Origin: Ceriagrion tenellum
Taxonomy: Eukaryota > Arthropoda > Insecta > Odonata > Coenagrionidae
Direction: 5' to 3'
Assembly (NCBI GenBank): GCA_963169105.1
Contig: OY720635.1
Span: 132,203,872 to 132,267,871 of the forward strand
DNA length: 64,000 bases
The position numbers and the translations under genes were made by a program. Below, one piece after another: positions 11,409 through 22,066 of the stretch. Below the pieces are notes generated by a model that ran no database searches, was not told where the DNA came from, and saw only the letters and a program-made list of their open reading frames with translations. How positions within the stretch are numbered: position 1 is the first letter of the stretch; every line of letters starts with the position of its first letter.

Positions 11409-11520
11409 GTGTGCGTCGGATACACGTGTTTCACTTTCAACGTTGCGTTGCAAGCGTATTTTCCCTTCAGTTCGCTGAAGAGGGCCACCTTGTTGCCGAA
11501 ATATGCGTATCCGACGCACA
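11409..11520. repeat. Foldback repeat with 13-base perfect arms
   Basis: GTGCGTCGGATAC (11409-11421) and its exact complement (11508-11520) enclose the hammerhead-like core at 11472-11514. Confidence 0.7.
11472..11514 (+). ncRNA. Hammerhead-like ribozyme candidate
   Basis: Helix I is TCG/CGA (11472-11474 with 11512-11514). CTGAAGA occupies 11475-11481. A short GGC/GCC helix II with one extra base follows, then GAAA (11498-11501). Helix III is ATA/TAT closed by TGCG, ending in C at 11511, the expected cleavage position. The triplet is ATC, which fits NUH. The long flanking arms compete with helix I. The fold was seen by eye only. Confidence 0.4.
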
Positions 11521-12103
11521 TCAATTATTGATAAATCAGTTGAAGCACGATAGATTCAGTATGTAAACATGTGCAGAGTTGTTAAATTTCAGTCACATTC
11601 CGAGTGATAAAAAAATTTCCCAATTGGAGGTAAAATTTCTCTATGCTACGATATTACCAATATCACGAGACTCGCCATTACTGCACTCTAATCATAACTG
11701 GTTACCACTTGTATAATAATGATTGTATTTTGTTTCCCAATGAAACCCATAAGAACAACGAGGAGCGCTAAACACTCAATGGTATAGATCGATCTGAAAT
11801 CTCAGACTGGCTGAGCAATCGAGCCGGACCAGCCCGCTTCTCAGATCGATCCCACTAGCCTGTTGCGTCTACCATACCGAGTTGTTATGGTCAGATCGAT
11901 CTAAGATTGGTAAACGTAGTGCATGTGTCACATTGGATGTAGCCCCGGTACAAACTAACCCGAGTACTTCTCAAGTTTCGGATGTTTTTGCTCAAAATAT
12001 GGCATAAATAAAGTATATTAGCAATTTTATCCATAGTATCGAGCAGAGTTAATCAAATATTCAATTTCTTAAGCAATTACTTTAACGCTTAACGTGATGC
12101 AGT
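11521..12103. other. Unassigned sequence with a GATCGATCTGA-rich repeat
   Basis: About 11778-11925 contains repeated AGATCGATC motifs, ATCTCAGACTGGC and TTGGTAAACGTAGTG. These resemble pieces at 27690-27835 and 28050-28140, so a dispersed non-coding repeat is likely. Nothing else is seen. Confidence 0.45.
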
Positions 12104-12993
12104 GGTGGCAGATGGAACTAAACATAAAAAAGTGCGTAGCAGTCAGCTTTTGGAAAAAGAAAAATTGGCCAGTTAGGGCTTACAGAATTAAAAATACAGA
12201 AATTATTCACGCCGAGTCTGTTAAGTACTTAGGAGTCACAATTAGTCACGACCTATCTTGGGGAAAACATATTACGGAAATATGCGGTCAAGCATATAGG
12301 AAGCTAGGCTTCATCAAGAGAGTACTCGGAAAATGTGATGAGAAAGTGAAAGAACGTTGTTATTTTTCAATCGTTAGGCCTCATCTGGAATATGCTGTTA
12401 GTGTATGGGATCCATACGAAACGGGGTTGATATCAGAGTTAGATCGCGTCCAGCGAAGAGGAGCTAGGTTTGTGAAACGATGCTACGGTAAGTTTGCTAG
12501 TGTGTCTGGACTGTTAGAAGAATCAGGATGGGAATCGCTATCACAGCGTAGATTGAATTATAGGCTTAACCTCCTAAATTAATTTCAGGAAAATCATTTT
12601 ACTGGCGACGTAAAAAACATACATTAGACCATAACAGCTGTGATCGTCGTCATGAATAGCTCGAGTATTGACAATAGGCAGACAGTTAATCTTTCTCATT
12701 ATACTCTCTACTCTCTTATTTATGCATGATGAAAATATTGATGTTCTTATAGATGCATGATATTTTGAATCAGTAGTAGTCGGTAGTCTTTGTATCCCTT
12801 GCATGTTGGAACGATTGAAGATAGAACGTTTCTTGGGTATTAGATTTTTAATTGGCGTTTTGCATGTGTGGTACGCGGGTTTTAATGTAATGTCAGTGTT
12901 CTACCATATCATTCATGCATGCCTGGTGCGAAAGCACCCCCTGCCACACACCCTTTGGGTGGCTTGCAGGGTATGACTTAGATGTAGATGCGT
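12104..12993 (+). mobile_element. Family B LINE, 5'-truncated with internal deletion
   Basis: The copy begins just after the FADD region (WQMELNIKKCVAVSFWKKKNWP). It is open until a TAA at about 12580, then lacks part of the C-terminal codons: sequence jumps at about 12625 to the CATAACAGCTGTGATCG end. The 3' UTR, hairpins and a short GATGTA tail follow. It cannot encode a working protein. Confidence 0.88.
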
Positions 12994-13282
12994 TGCAGGG
13001 ACTTGGTAGAATCCAGCTTAGAGGTAAGACCGGCGACTTCGGTGGCATTCTCGGGGTCGTATCTCGGAAACAACTCAGTGTAAATTTAAAAGATAAAACA
13101 GCTCAAATGAGTGACGAGTCGTGAGTAATTACAGAAAAGTAATTAAAATTGCCGAGTGCTCCGTAATCGTCAGGAATGGCCGAAAAATTGAAAATTAATA
13201 GCGAAATTTCAAAAAAACTTCACTCTCGATGTGGCACTCGTGCGTTGTCTCAGCCGGGACTTTTAAGGAATTTATTATACAT

Positions 13283-13442
13283 TGTGAATGAAGTAATTTT
13301 GTTATTCCAAATAAATTTTATTTAAGACGACCCAGGTTTTGACGAGGCACGTCATCATCAGTCAGCATCAGTGGCACGTCTTCATCAAACCCGGGTCGTC
13401 TTAAATAAAATTTATGTGTAATAACAATGTTACTTCATTTAC
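13283..13442. repeat. Foldback repeat around a hammerhead-like core
   Basis: Long imperfect arms meet at about 13345-13385. The left arm contains TAAGACGACCCAGGTTTT and the right arm AAACCCGGGTCGTCTTA, with outer arms ATGAAGTAA and TTACTTCAT. The arms resemble the ACGACCCGGGTTT arms of the foldback at 27854. Confidence 0.75.
13329..13361 (-). ncRNA. Hammerhead-like core, degenerate
   Basis: Read on the minus strand: CTGATGA (13361-13355), extra T, stem II GACG/CGTC, AAAA where GAAA is expected, then ACCTGGGTC with the triplet GTC ending at 13329. The G12 position is mutated and helix I is poor. Confidence 0.35.
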
Positions 13443-13633
13443 TACGATGTGGCACGTTTTCCCTGTCCCCAACTTCAAAAATATTGCACATACTTTATTT
13501 CCTAACCCAATGGCTCAAACTTGGTGGGGGTCCCAAAATAAATACAAATTTCCAAAACATGAGGCCCGCCGAAATACACTTGATTGTAACTACTTCCTAA
13601 TTTATGATTTCACTCAGCAGTGCCCCCATTCCA

Positions 13634-13731
13634 GTTCTGATTTGAACTGGGATGATTGCTGCATGCCTGGTTTGGAAAAACCCCGTACCACACTCCCCAG
13701 TGGTGGCTTGCACGGTTTTCTTAGATGTAAG
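13634..13731 (+). mobile_element. Family C LINE tail
   Basis: Only the 3' terminal hairpins and a stub of tail remain. Hairpin 1 is GGTTT/AAACC, and hairpin 2 uses CCGTAC with TGCACGG. The tail TTAGATGTAA joins directly to the next family A copy. Confidence 0.75.
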
Positions 13732-13732
13732 T

Positions 13733-14230
13733 GTTACGAGTTCAATAGCAGAACTAGGATTGGAATTACTATCAGAACGCAGGTTCAAATTTAGGTTAAA
13801 CCTTTTAAGTAAATTCGAAACCGATTTGTTCACAGATGACGTTAGATATATATTGAGAACCCCTGCGTATTATACTAGGTTTGATCATATTGACAAGATT
13901 AGAGAGATAGATTGTCGTACCGATAAATTTAAAATGTCATTTTTCCCTCGTACTATAAGAGAGAACAATAGGCAGCGTAGCAAAGGGATAGGTAGGTGAA
14001 ATATAGATAGAGTAGTCTGTAGTGCATGATGCATGTAATAACAACCAACAATCCCTTCATTATTATGTGGATACTAACCATCTAGCTCCATATGACCCTA
14101 TTATCTAGCATATCTCCCTTAAATATCCTAGTTGCATGCCAATAGTGCATGTTTGGTGATCTTCACCCCCTGCCACACACCCTCGTGGTGGCTCGCAGGG
14201 TATCACGTAGATCGCGTAGATGTAGATGAA
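13733..14230 (+). mobile_element. Family A LINE, 3' end, joined to a family C tail
   Basis: Starts in C-terminal codons at GTGTTACGAG and runs in frame to about 13999, then 3' UTR, hairpins and a short tail (to 14230). The 5' truncation falls at the end of the preceding family C tail, so the insertion was probably into, or primed at, that tail. Confidence 0.88.
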
Positions 14231-14609
14231 CCATGATCATGAAAAATACGTACCTATCGTGTACTCGATCTTTGCGTCAACTGTTTTTTACATCCCTAAT
14301 ACAAGACGACGTCTAAACTTTCAGGAAGTGATGCGATTGCGCATTAGCTGGGCGTAAATGAATGAAGCGGCATCCACCAGCATACCAATTTGGCGGCCAA
14401 GGATGAATGAAGCCATACCTTCTCGATGACGATTATGCACCATGTGATATTGTTTTACGGTGAAATTCGTCACTGGTTTCCTTTTAGACAAACTCGTAAC
14501 GTCACATTGTTGGCAGACAATAGGGGGGGGGGATAAACCTCGCGACACAGAATGACTTTCCCGTCCCGTATTTACAAACCCGGCGACATTATCATGCAGA
14601 TAAGGGGAA
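14231..14609. other. Unassigned sequence
   Basis: Nothing recognisable. A G8 run lies near 14524. Confidence 0.5.
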
Positions 14610-15095
14610 CAAGAATGGCCCAAGCTAAGAAGGTGTTCATGGATAAAAGAAAACTGCTGTGTTCAAAGAAGATAGGACTAAAAAGCAGGAAACAGTATGT
14701 GAAAGCATTCGTGTGAAGCGTGGCACTCTATGGATCATTAGCATGGACCATTGGAAAAGCTGACCACAAAAGAATAGAAGCCTCTTAGGATCCTGAAGAT
14801 AAAATAGACGGGCAAAATAAGAAATGATTAAGTGCACAGAAGAGTAGAAGAGGAAATGACCATATGGAGCACCATACAGAAATGAATACAGAAGAACAAG
14901 ATGGATTGGACACACCCTGAGACATAGTGGGTTTGTGAGGAACATAATCGAAGGGAAAAGTTCCCAGAGGAAGACCCAGGAATAAGGTCATGGATCATAT
15001 AAAGAGGAAAATATATATGAAGAGACACCAAGAGGTAAATGAACTACCATTAGATAGGGAATGGTGGATGGCAGAAGTCAATCATTCATAGGATT
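14610..15095 (+). pseudogene. Decayed non-LTR RT C-terminus (same family as 23607-24247)
   Basis: Nucleotides match the better copy at 23607-24247 piece by piece, for example GCCCAAGCTAAGAAGG, GATGGATTGGACACAC and GGAAGACCCAGGAATAAG. Frameshifts and stops prevent translation. Confidence 0.75.
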
Positions 15096-15319
15096 GAACG
15101 ACCAATGATGGAGGGGAACAATTTCGGTTGAATATTACGCACGGCAGGATAGTCAATGATAAGAGGCATTCTGGACAGCGGGCCTTAGTGCGCCAAGAAA
15201 TTTCAAATGCCAATAAGACGATCATTCTTCTTTACTTTGTTGAAACATGTAATTAAGTTGCGGAACTTTTGGAAAATTCTGTACACTTGAATTTCTTAAT
15301 TATGTGACGCCCAGATTTT

Positions 15320-15829
15320 TTAATAAGACACTTTGCTAGAGCCTACCTATTTCGGTAGAAAAGCTAACAGGCAGAAGATTAAGGAAAAAGACTGCAAAAT
15401 CATTTGCTTTAAAATGTCATTCTTTCTGCGTACGATAAGGGACCAGAATACTTGAGATAGATCAACGCTTCCCATTTTCACTCGATAGAGTAGACTGGGC
15501 GCTTATGCTAAATGTCATATTATCATTATTAGCTACACAACCAGCTTGGAATGTCCGTCATAACTTTATTTTTTGCGTGATTTAGTACCTTGTGTTATTT
15601 ATATAGCATAATTAACACTAACCAGTAGTTGTATCCATAACGAGTGTCCTATATCTTATAGGATGTTCGTCAACGCAGCGCTATCCTTGTCTCTGGTCTT
15701 ACCGCGAAATGTTCACCTGAATGCTTTTTGGTCTATGCTTAGATATCGGGGGAGCGCGCGAGAAGATGTGATTGGAACTAGGACGATTACTGAGTGGCTG
15801 GTGTGATATCCGCCCGTGCCAAGCACCCT
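15320..15829 (+). mobile_element. Family C LINE fragment, tail truncated
   Basis: Degenerate C-terminal codons at about 15378-15450 (AAAATGTCATTCTTTCTGCG, AAGGGACCAG) lead into a C-type 3' UTR. The terminal hairpin breaks off at about 15829, where an inverted C tail begins. Confidence 0.65.
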
Positions 15830-15902
15830 ACATCTACGAAGTGCCGTGCAGGTCACCACTAGAATGTGTGGTACGGGGTGATTCCACTCCAGGCATTCAG
15901 CG
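15830..15902 (-). mobile_element. Inverted family C tail fragment
   Basis: CATCTACGAAGTGCCGTGCA and the following GTGTGGTACGGGGTGATTCC are the complement of a C-type 3' end. It is sandwiched between a plus-strand C fragment and a plus-strand B copy. Confidence 0.7.
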
Positions 15903-15912
15903 GGGTCCTTGT

Positions 15913-16562
15913 AAAGCGGGGTTGATATCAGAATTAGATCGCGTGCAGCGAAGAGGAGCTAGGTTTGTAAAACGATGCTACGATAAGTTTACTAGTGTAT
16001 CTGGATTGTTAGAAGAATTGGGATGGGAATCGCTATCACAGCGTAGATTAAATTATAGACTGAACCTCTTAACTAAATTTCAGGAAAAACATCTCCCTGA
16101 CGATGTGAAAAACATACTATTAACCCCCTCGTACTACGGCAGATTAGATCGCGCCAATAAAATTAGAGAGCTAGATTGTAGAACCGATAGGTATAAAATG
16201 TCAGTTTTTCCGCGTACCATTCGTGACCATAACAGCTGTGATCGTCGTCATGAATAGTTCGAATTGTGACAATAGGCAGACAGTAAATCTTTCTCTTGAT
16301 ATTCCCTACGTTCTTATTTATGCATGATGTAAATATTGATGTTCTTTGATTGCATGCGATGTGCGCTGGTTCCAATGTAGTTTAGGTAATCTACTGTGTA
16401 AGTAATGCATGCTTGGTGTGGAAGCACCCCTTGCCTGCGAGGTGCGCTGGTTTCAATGTAGTTTCGGTATTCTACCGTATAATAAACGCATGCTTGGTGT
16501 GGAAGCACCCCCTGCCACACACACCCTAGGTGGCTGGCAGGGTTTTATGTAGATGTTGATGC
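15913..16562 (+). mobile_element. Family B LINE, 3' end with duplicated UTR segment
   Basis: The open frame from about 15913 to 16257 covers the C-terminal region (GLISELDRVQRRGARFVKRCYDK to DHNSCDRRHE). In the 3' UTR a stretch with GTGCGCTGGTT is repeated (about 16378-16434 and 16439-16510), giving two copies of the first hairpin. The last hairpin and a short tail end at about 16562. Confidence 0.85.
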
Positions 16563-17711
16563 ATAACCCACACAGGGTCCACTACAATATAATGACAAGT
16601 ATCTATTTAAAAAAAGTAAGGTTTATGAAGGCAGAATGAGACAATTATGGGGCAGCGACCATGAACTTTTAGAATGAAGCCCTTAAGGACCAACCCTAGA
16701 AGAATTTAAGAACACCAACGAAAACAATATTGCTAAGAAATTTACTTATAATTTAACTGACTTAAGCATTTATTGGGTTTATCGCCATTGAACACACGAC
16801 AAAAGAGGAGGAAATTAACAACTGTAAATGCAAGATGTGTAGATATAGATGAAGCCACCGCAAGTGCGTGTGGCAACTAGGAGGCGCCTTGCAAAATATA
16901 ATCGATTTTAATATCTTAAACTGACAAGTAAGGCAATTTTCTCAGCCAAATCGCGATCACCTCGAGAAAGAATAGGAGACACGGATGGAGAGGAAAATGG
17001 AGACAGATAAGTAGACAGAGACAAACAAGAAACCGTTAGGGTGATAAGGACAAAGGAAAGTCATACAAAATACGTCGGCGAATGGTTGTACAATTCAAAG
17101 TATGTTGACTCTCATACGATTAGGAAAGATATACCGCGGACGAATTGACAAGCTGAGGCAGAGTTAGAAGGGAGAAAGTGTCGAGTAAACTGGGAAGGAA
17201 GTCACAACGGAGACGTTGAAGGGTAAAGGAGGGCAGAGCAGTGCAAGATGGGATAGATGGTGTATATTAGGAATGACTCAATGACCACATGTATGCTCTA
17301 GTGATGAAGTTCAAACTTGCGAGGAAAAAATAGTATGGATGAAGCCGAAGGAGTGATCATAACACACGAGGACGCGATTATTGGCATGAATGTCTCAGCC
17401 ATCCATATGAAATGACTGATCCCTTATGAAAGATTGCCTCCTGATAAGGACAGACAAGGACCATTCCTAACGGATAAGTAGACGCAAATATATTAAAATT
17501 CCCGGCGAATAGAGTAACCATATTAATAATAGTTCACCCTCGACCACATTACTAATTCGATGTTACAGCACATAATATCTAATAAGAAACCAAGTCAACT
17601 AGGTTAGCCCTCTAAGAATTTTCAATGAAAGAGTCCGTTGTCTACGACAAACTGTTGCCTTGAATAAATAACGGCAATAAAAACTATGGTATCGTCAATA
17701 TTTATGGTATT
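16563..17711. other. Unassigned sequence
   Basis: No gene is seen. GATATAGATGAAGCCACCGC at about 16844 followed by GTGCGTGTGGC may be an eroded LINE tail, which I could not confirm. Confidence 0.45.
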
Positions 17712-17712
17712 G

Positions 17713-17753
17713 GTACAGCTAGTTTTAACGCTACAGCGTCATCATCAGCTACC
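17713..17753 (-). ncRNA. Hammerhead-like core, degenerate
   Basis: On the minus strand: CTGATGA (17748-17742), extra T, a good stem II GACGC/GCGTT with loop TGTA, AAAA in place of GAAA, then ACTAGCT. The arms GGTA and TACC could form helix I with one mismatch at the junction. The cleavage triplet is altered. Confidence 0.4.
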
Positions 17754-17755
17754 TG

Positions 17756-17816
17756 CATGCGCAAGTTTGGTGATCTTCACCCCCTGCCATACACCCTCGT
17801 GGTGGCTCGCAGGGCT
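17756..17816 (+). mobile_element. Family A LINE tail
   Basis: Only the last hairpins (GGTGATCTTCACC, CCCTGCC ... GCAGGG) remain, starting a few bases after the ribozyme-like core. Confidence 0.8.
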
Positions 17817-17859
17817 TCAGGGCTAGGAGAATGTAAAGAAAAAGATCTACAATCTAGCT

Positions 17860-18150
17860 AATCTCACTATTCGCACTATTCATGACGACGATCACAGCTG
17901 TTATGGTCCCGAATGGTACGCGGAAAAAATGACATTTTATACCTATCGGTTATACAATCTATCTATCTAATTTTATTGGTGCAATCTAACCTGCCGTGGT
18001 ATGAGAGGGTTAATAGTATGTTTTTTACGTCGTCAGAGAAATATTTTTTTCTGAAATTTAACTAAGAGGTTAAGCCTATAATTTAATCTACGCTGTGATA
18101 GCGATTCCCATCCAAATTCTGCCTACAATCCAGACACACTACTAAATTCA
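17860..18150 (-). mobile_element. Family B LINE, C-terminal coding fragment
   Basis: The complement encodes the end of ORF2 (GWESLSQRRLNYRLNLL to FFPRTIRDHNSCDRR) with several mutations. The 3' UTR is mostly missing, and the upstream end breaks at about 18150. Confidence 0.8.
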
Positions 18151-18196
18151 ACAGATTCAGGCGAGATATCGTGGAAGTTATTCATAATTCATTCAT

Positions 18197-18251
18197 ATCA
18201 GGTACAAGACTTGTACCTGATGATGGCTCTGTGAGCCGAAACGCGTTGTAC
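18197..18251 (+). repeat. Palindrome leading into hammerhead-like locus
   Basis: TATCAGGTACAAG and ACTTGTACCTGAT form a near-perfect inverted repeat (18197-18223) whose right half supplies helix I and the start of the core at 18213-18251. Confidence 0.7.
18213..18251 (+). ncRNA. Hammerhead-like ribozyme candidate, best-formed locus
   Basis: All three helices can be drawn. Helix I is GTAC (18213-18216) with GTAC (18248-18251). CTGATGA fills 18217-18223, followed by an extra T. Helix II is GGCTC/GAGCC closed by TGT (18225-18237). GAAA is at 18238-18241. Helix III is the minimal self-complementary ACGCGT (18241-18246), and T at 18247 completes a GTT triplet, the predicted cleavage site. The only departure from the textbook core is the extra base after CTGATGA. 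Minimal helix III hammerheads are known from Penelope-like elements and retrozymes. No such RT is visible nearby, so the host element is not identified. Confidence 0.6.
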
Positions 18252-18319
18252 GCATTAAAACAATTTTGTGGAAAAGTGCAATTGTTTCTCTTAAATTACA
18301 CACAACTAAACTTATCGTA

Positions 18320-19040
18320 GCAATGTGATATGTAGAGGAACATGCTACCATGCAGTACACTAATCAAGATACAATTACTGGTAAGAATTATTAATGCGAC
18401 AAATAAATTGCGCTACAAGGTAATAAAAAATGCAAGAGTATATCATGTCGGCGATTGCATGCGAGGTTAGTATCTAAAATTCATGTTAAGATATTTAGCA
18501 CTAATGAAATAACCTATTTAACCTAGTTAGTATCCTTGAACTGACCTATAACAACTATTATGGTCCTTTATTGCACGTGGAAATAATGGCATTTTGAATC
18601 TATCGGTTCCGCGGTCTATTTCCTTTAACTTATTCCTGTGATCGTTCCGGCCATAATTGTTTAGCTCTATAGCAAAATATTTTCAACGTTTGGCAAAAAA
18701 CAGTTTACATCAAACATTTGTAATGTATTTGACCTACACTTCTCCCTTCGTTCAGATAGAGGCTCTCACCCTAATTCCCTCAACAATTATGTAACACTTA
18801 TATGTATTTTTTCATTACATAACCATTTTTAACAAATCTAGCTGCTCTCCTCTGTATTCGATCTAAATATGAAACTAATCCTACTTCGTAAGGGTACATA
18901 CACTAGCGACGTACTCCAAGTGGGGTCTCACGAGAGAAAGATCGCTCCTTTACCTTCTCGTCACACTTTCCTAGTATTCTTTTAACAAATCCTAATTTGC
19001 GACTTTCCTGTCCACAAATTTCTCGTATACGCCTCAAATT
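18320..19040 (-). mobile_element. Family C LINE, degenerate
   Basis: The complement shows C-type 3' UTR sequence, then eroded C-terminal codons (FPR ... DHNS; IDRIQRRAARFV at about 18840) and the region around LGFVKRILGKCDEKVKE near 18960. Stops and shifts are frequent and the terminal hairpin is absent. Confidence 0.75.
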
Positions 19041-19382
19041 TGCACCTTAATCCCTGTAAAAGTTGTGAATCACTATATGTTCGTGCGTGGCAGTTTTTAA
19101 CGAAAGAGTTAGGGTTTCGCGGTCGGGGTAAAGAAAATGTTGGTATCATTTCTCCCTTAACTTTTCACCGCTATAATTACCTCCTGCGAGACATCCTCTT
19201 CGGTCTCTCTTTGCGTTAACCTTCGCAGACCCCCTCAAGGATGCCATACCAACGTCGCGAAAGATTCACTTCTCGGAACATAAATGAGGTGCGTGCCACC
19301 ATCCTCGGAGTCTCTGAGGGCCATTAATAAGGATGGAAGGTGGCATTATTTCATCCGTCTCCTCTCGGATGTCTTTAGTAGA
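19041..19382. other. Unassigned sequence
   Basis: No gene or repeat is recognised. Confidence 0.5.
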
Positions 19383-21047
19383 ATCTTTAGTAGAAATCTT
19401 TAGTAGATCATGTAGTGCCTAAGGACTGGAGAGTAGCAAATGTCACACCTATATTCAAAAGCGGCGACAGGGAAGACCCTAGTAACTATAGGCCTATTTC
19501 TCTCACATCCATTTCCTGTAAGGTATTTGAACACATAATCGTAAGCTCCATTATGAGTCATTTAGATAGGGAGGAATTGTTAATAAATAACCAACACGGA
19601 TTTCGAAAGGGTAGATCTTGCGAAACCCAATTGGCCCTCTTCGTTCATGACATCTTGCTCTCGGGTGAAAATAATGTCCAAGTTGACGCGATATTCCTCG
19701 ATTTTAGGAAAGCTTTTGATAAGGTACCTCACGTTAAGTTGCTCTCAAAACTAGAAGCATATGGAATAGATAAAAACATTATTAGTTGGATTAATCAATT
19801 CTTACATGGGCGGGAACAAAGGGTTGTCATAGACGGTATCATGTCAAACACAGTTAGCGTTACATCGGGTGTTCCTCAGGGAAGTGTAATTGGTCCACTT
19901 TTATTTCTCTTGTACATTAATGATATTAGTAACGTCGTTAAAAGTAAGCTTAGACTCTTCGCAGACGACGCGGTTGTGTATAGGGATATTAACAATTCCG
20001 AAGATAGCGACTCGTTAACAATCGACCTACTTGCTATTCATGCTTGGTGCGAAAAGTGGCAGATGGAACTAAACATAAAAAAGTGCGTAGCAGTCAGCTT
20101 TTGGAAAAAGAAAAATTGGCCATTTAGGGCATACAGAATTGAAAATACAGAAATTATTCACGCCGAGTCTGTTAAGTACTTAGGAGTCACAATTAGTCAC
20201 GACCTATCTTGGGGAAAACATATTAGGGAAATATGCGGTCAAGCATATAGGAAGCTAGGCTTTATCAAGAGAGTACTCGGAAAATGTGATGAGAAAGTGA
20301 AAGAACGTTGTTATTTTTCAATCGTTAGGCCTCATCTGGAATATGCTGTTAGTGTATGGGATCCATACGAAACGGGGTTGATATCAGATTTAGATCGCGT
20401 ACAGCGAAGAGGAGCTAGGTTTGTGAAACGATGCTACGATAAGTTGGCTAGTGTGTCTGGACTGTTAGAAGAATTAGGATGGGAATCGCTATCACAGCGT
20501 AGATTAAATTATAGGCTTAACCTCCTAAATAAATTTCAGGAAAATCATTTTACTGACGACGTAAAAAACATACTATTAACCCCTTCGTACTACGGCAGAT
20601 TAGATCGCGCCAATAAAATTAGAGAGCTAGATTGTAGAACCGATAGGTATAAAATGTCATTTTTTCCGCGTACCATTCGGGACCATAACAGCTGTGATCG
20701 TCGTCATGAATAGTTCGAGTATTGACAATAGGCAGGCAGTAAATCTTTCTCATTATATATTCTGCTCTCTTATTTAGGCATGATGTAAATATTGGTGTTC
20801 TTATTTATGCATGATATTTTGAATCTGTAGTAGTAGTCTTTGTATCCCTTGCATGTTAGAACGATTGGAGATACAATGTTTCTTGGGTATTAGATTTGTA
20901 ATTGGCGCTTTGCATGTGTGGTACGCGGGTTTTTAATGTAATGTCGGTGTTCTACCATATCATTCATGCATGCCTGGTGCGAAAGCACCCCCTGCCACAC
21001 ACCCTTTGGGTGGCTTGCAGGGTATGACGTAGATGTAGATGTAGATG
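19383..21047 (+). mobile_element. Family B LINE, 5'-truncated, well preserved
   Basis: The copy starts inside the RT domain. It is nearly identical to 4410-6060 of the first family B copy, including the 3' UTR and hairpins, and ends with about three GATGTA units. At the 5' junction the motif TCTTTAGTAGA occurs three times in a row (about 19371-19407). Only the last one belongs to the element proper, which suggests slippage while the 5' end was being joined. Confidence 0.92.
19415..20713 (+). CDS. ORF2 remnant of family B LINE: reverse transcriptase
   Basis: This 432-residue frame has PKDWRVANVTPIFKSGDRE at its start and keeps NYRPISLTS, HGFRKGRSCETQL, LDFRKAFDKVPH, SGVPQGSVIGP and FADDAVVYRD, so the palm-domain catalytic residues are present. 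The first codon taken here is GTG. The frame is truncated, not newly started, because homologues continue upstream. The N-terminal fingers and the endonuclease are lost. The C-terminal region is intact to CDRRHE. Confidence 0.88.
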   Translation: MPKDWRVANVTPIFKSGDREDPSNYRPISLTSISCKVFEHIIVSSIMSHLDREELLINNQHGFRKGRSCETQLALFVHDILLSGENNVQVDAIFLDFRKAFDKVPHVKLLSKLEAYGIDKNIISWINQFLHGREQRVVIDGIMSNTVSVTSGVPQGSVIGPLLFLLYINDISNVVKSKLRLFADDAVVYRDINNSEDSDSLTIDLLAIHAWCEKWQMELNIKKCVAVSFWKKKNWPFRAYRIENTEIIHAESVKYLGVTISHDLSWGKHIREICGQAYRKLGFIKRVLGKCDEKVKERCYFSIVRPHLEYAVSVWDPYETGLISDLDRVQRRGARFVKRCYDKLASVSGLLEELGWESLSQRRLNYRLNLLNKFQENHFTDDVKNILLTPSYYGRLDRANKIRELDCRTDRYKMSFFPRTIRDHNSCDRRHE

Positions 21048-21626
21048 GATGTTTCTGTGTAAGCGTAAGACAAGGCGCGAATTTCCTAGGCGACATTACA
21101 ATATTTTCCCTCGGAGACAGTCCAGCTGCCGCGCGGTCGAAGAAATGCAAATGGCTGTAATCCATCGCTCCAACGAGGAATTTTATTTCTTATCCATTTA
21201 GTGTCCAGGCGGAGGGATTATAATCAAAATTCTCACCATCGCTGAGACGGGCGGACTTATGTTTATGCATCAGGCGACCTCCTCCTGCGCTTGAATCATC
21301 AACGTGCCTCCCCGCTTGTCTTCCTTCTTTCGCCCGCGTCGTCTTAGCCATTCGCGATGCGTGTTCAAAGGCGTCTTTACGCACCACGCGTGCTTTCTGT
21401 CTCGAACGAAGTGAAGCGATTGTTTCACCGGAATCCGATCGCGTGGGGATATTCACGTTCAAACCTTAAAATTCCTTTGCTACTCGCCTTAGGGTCCACG
21501 AGCAACCTATTGACAAGAGGCAAAAGAGTTTACTTTCGTGTTGCTTACGTGTTTACTTTCCTCCCTCTGAACGGGATGAGGGATTTCACTCCATTAAAGA
21601 GAAGCCCGATCTTTTTAGGGCTGTTT
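21048..21626. other. Unassigned sequence, moderately GC-rich
   Basis: Open frames of about 90 codons exist on both strands at 21190-21632, but neither shows a recognisable domain, and no splice-site pattern supports an exon. Confidence 0.4.
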
Positions 21627-21922
21627 TATTAACCCTCTATGGACGGAATTATGAAACATCGACATGAAAAAAATACTGGAACTATGTTAGTTTTTTTAAA
21701 GTTCTATTAATGCATTTTTTAAATTGCAATTTATTTGACAATAGCATTTGTTTTGAAATGTCACATATTTTTATTGTATATGTTTCATTTTAAATTATAC
21801 TTTACATGATAATATTTACACAAGGTATTCTTCAGCATCACCTTCATAACGTACCTTTTTTAACTTTCCCAATTGTTTCTTCATAAGACAGAAAAAACTA
21901 TTTCGTCAGACACCATTGTTAG
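21627..21922 (+). repeat. Dispersed repeat R1, copy 1
   Basis: Starts TTATTAACCCTCTATGGACG and matches a second copy at 22195-23013 (interrupted), sharing TTTTTATTGTATAT, TACTTTACATGATAATATTT and CCAATTGTTTCTTCATAAGA. TTAA followed by CCCT could suggest a piggyBac-type end, but I see no matching inverted end. Confidence 0.75.
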
Positions 21923-22066
21923 GTACTGAAAATTACAAATCACCAATTCTGGGCCATATAATTAGACATTTTCGATGAACTACGGAACTAGCCGCGAGGT
22001 AGTTATAACGGAGTAACCCGCTAGTGTCCACACAATTCTGTGGAAATCGCAGGGGAAAAATCATTC

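Noticed and set aside
21190..21632. Two frames of about 90 codons on opposite strands
   Set aside because: No family signature, overlapping, and no splice context. Recorded as unassigned sequence.
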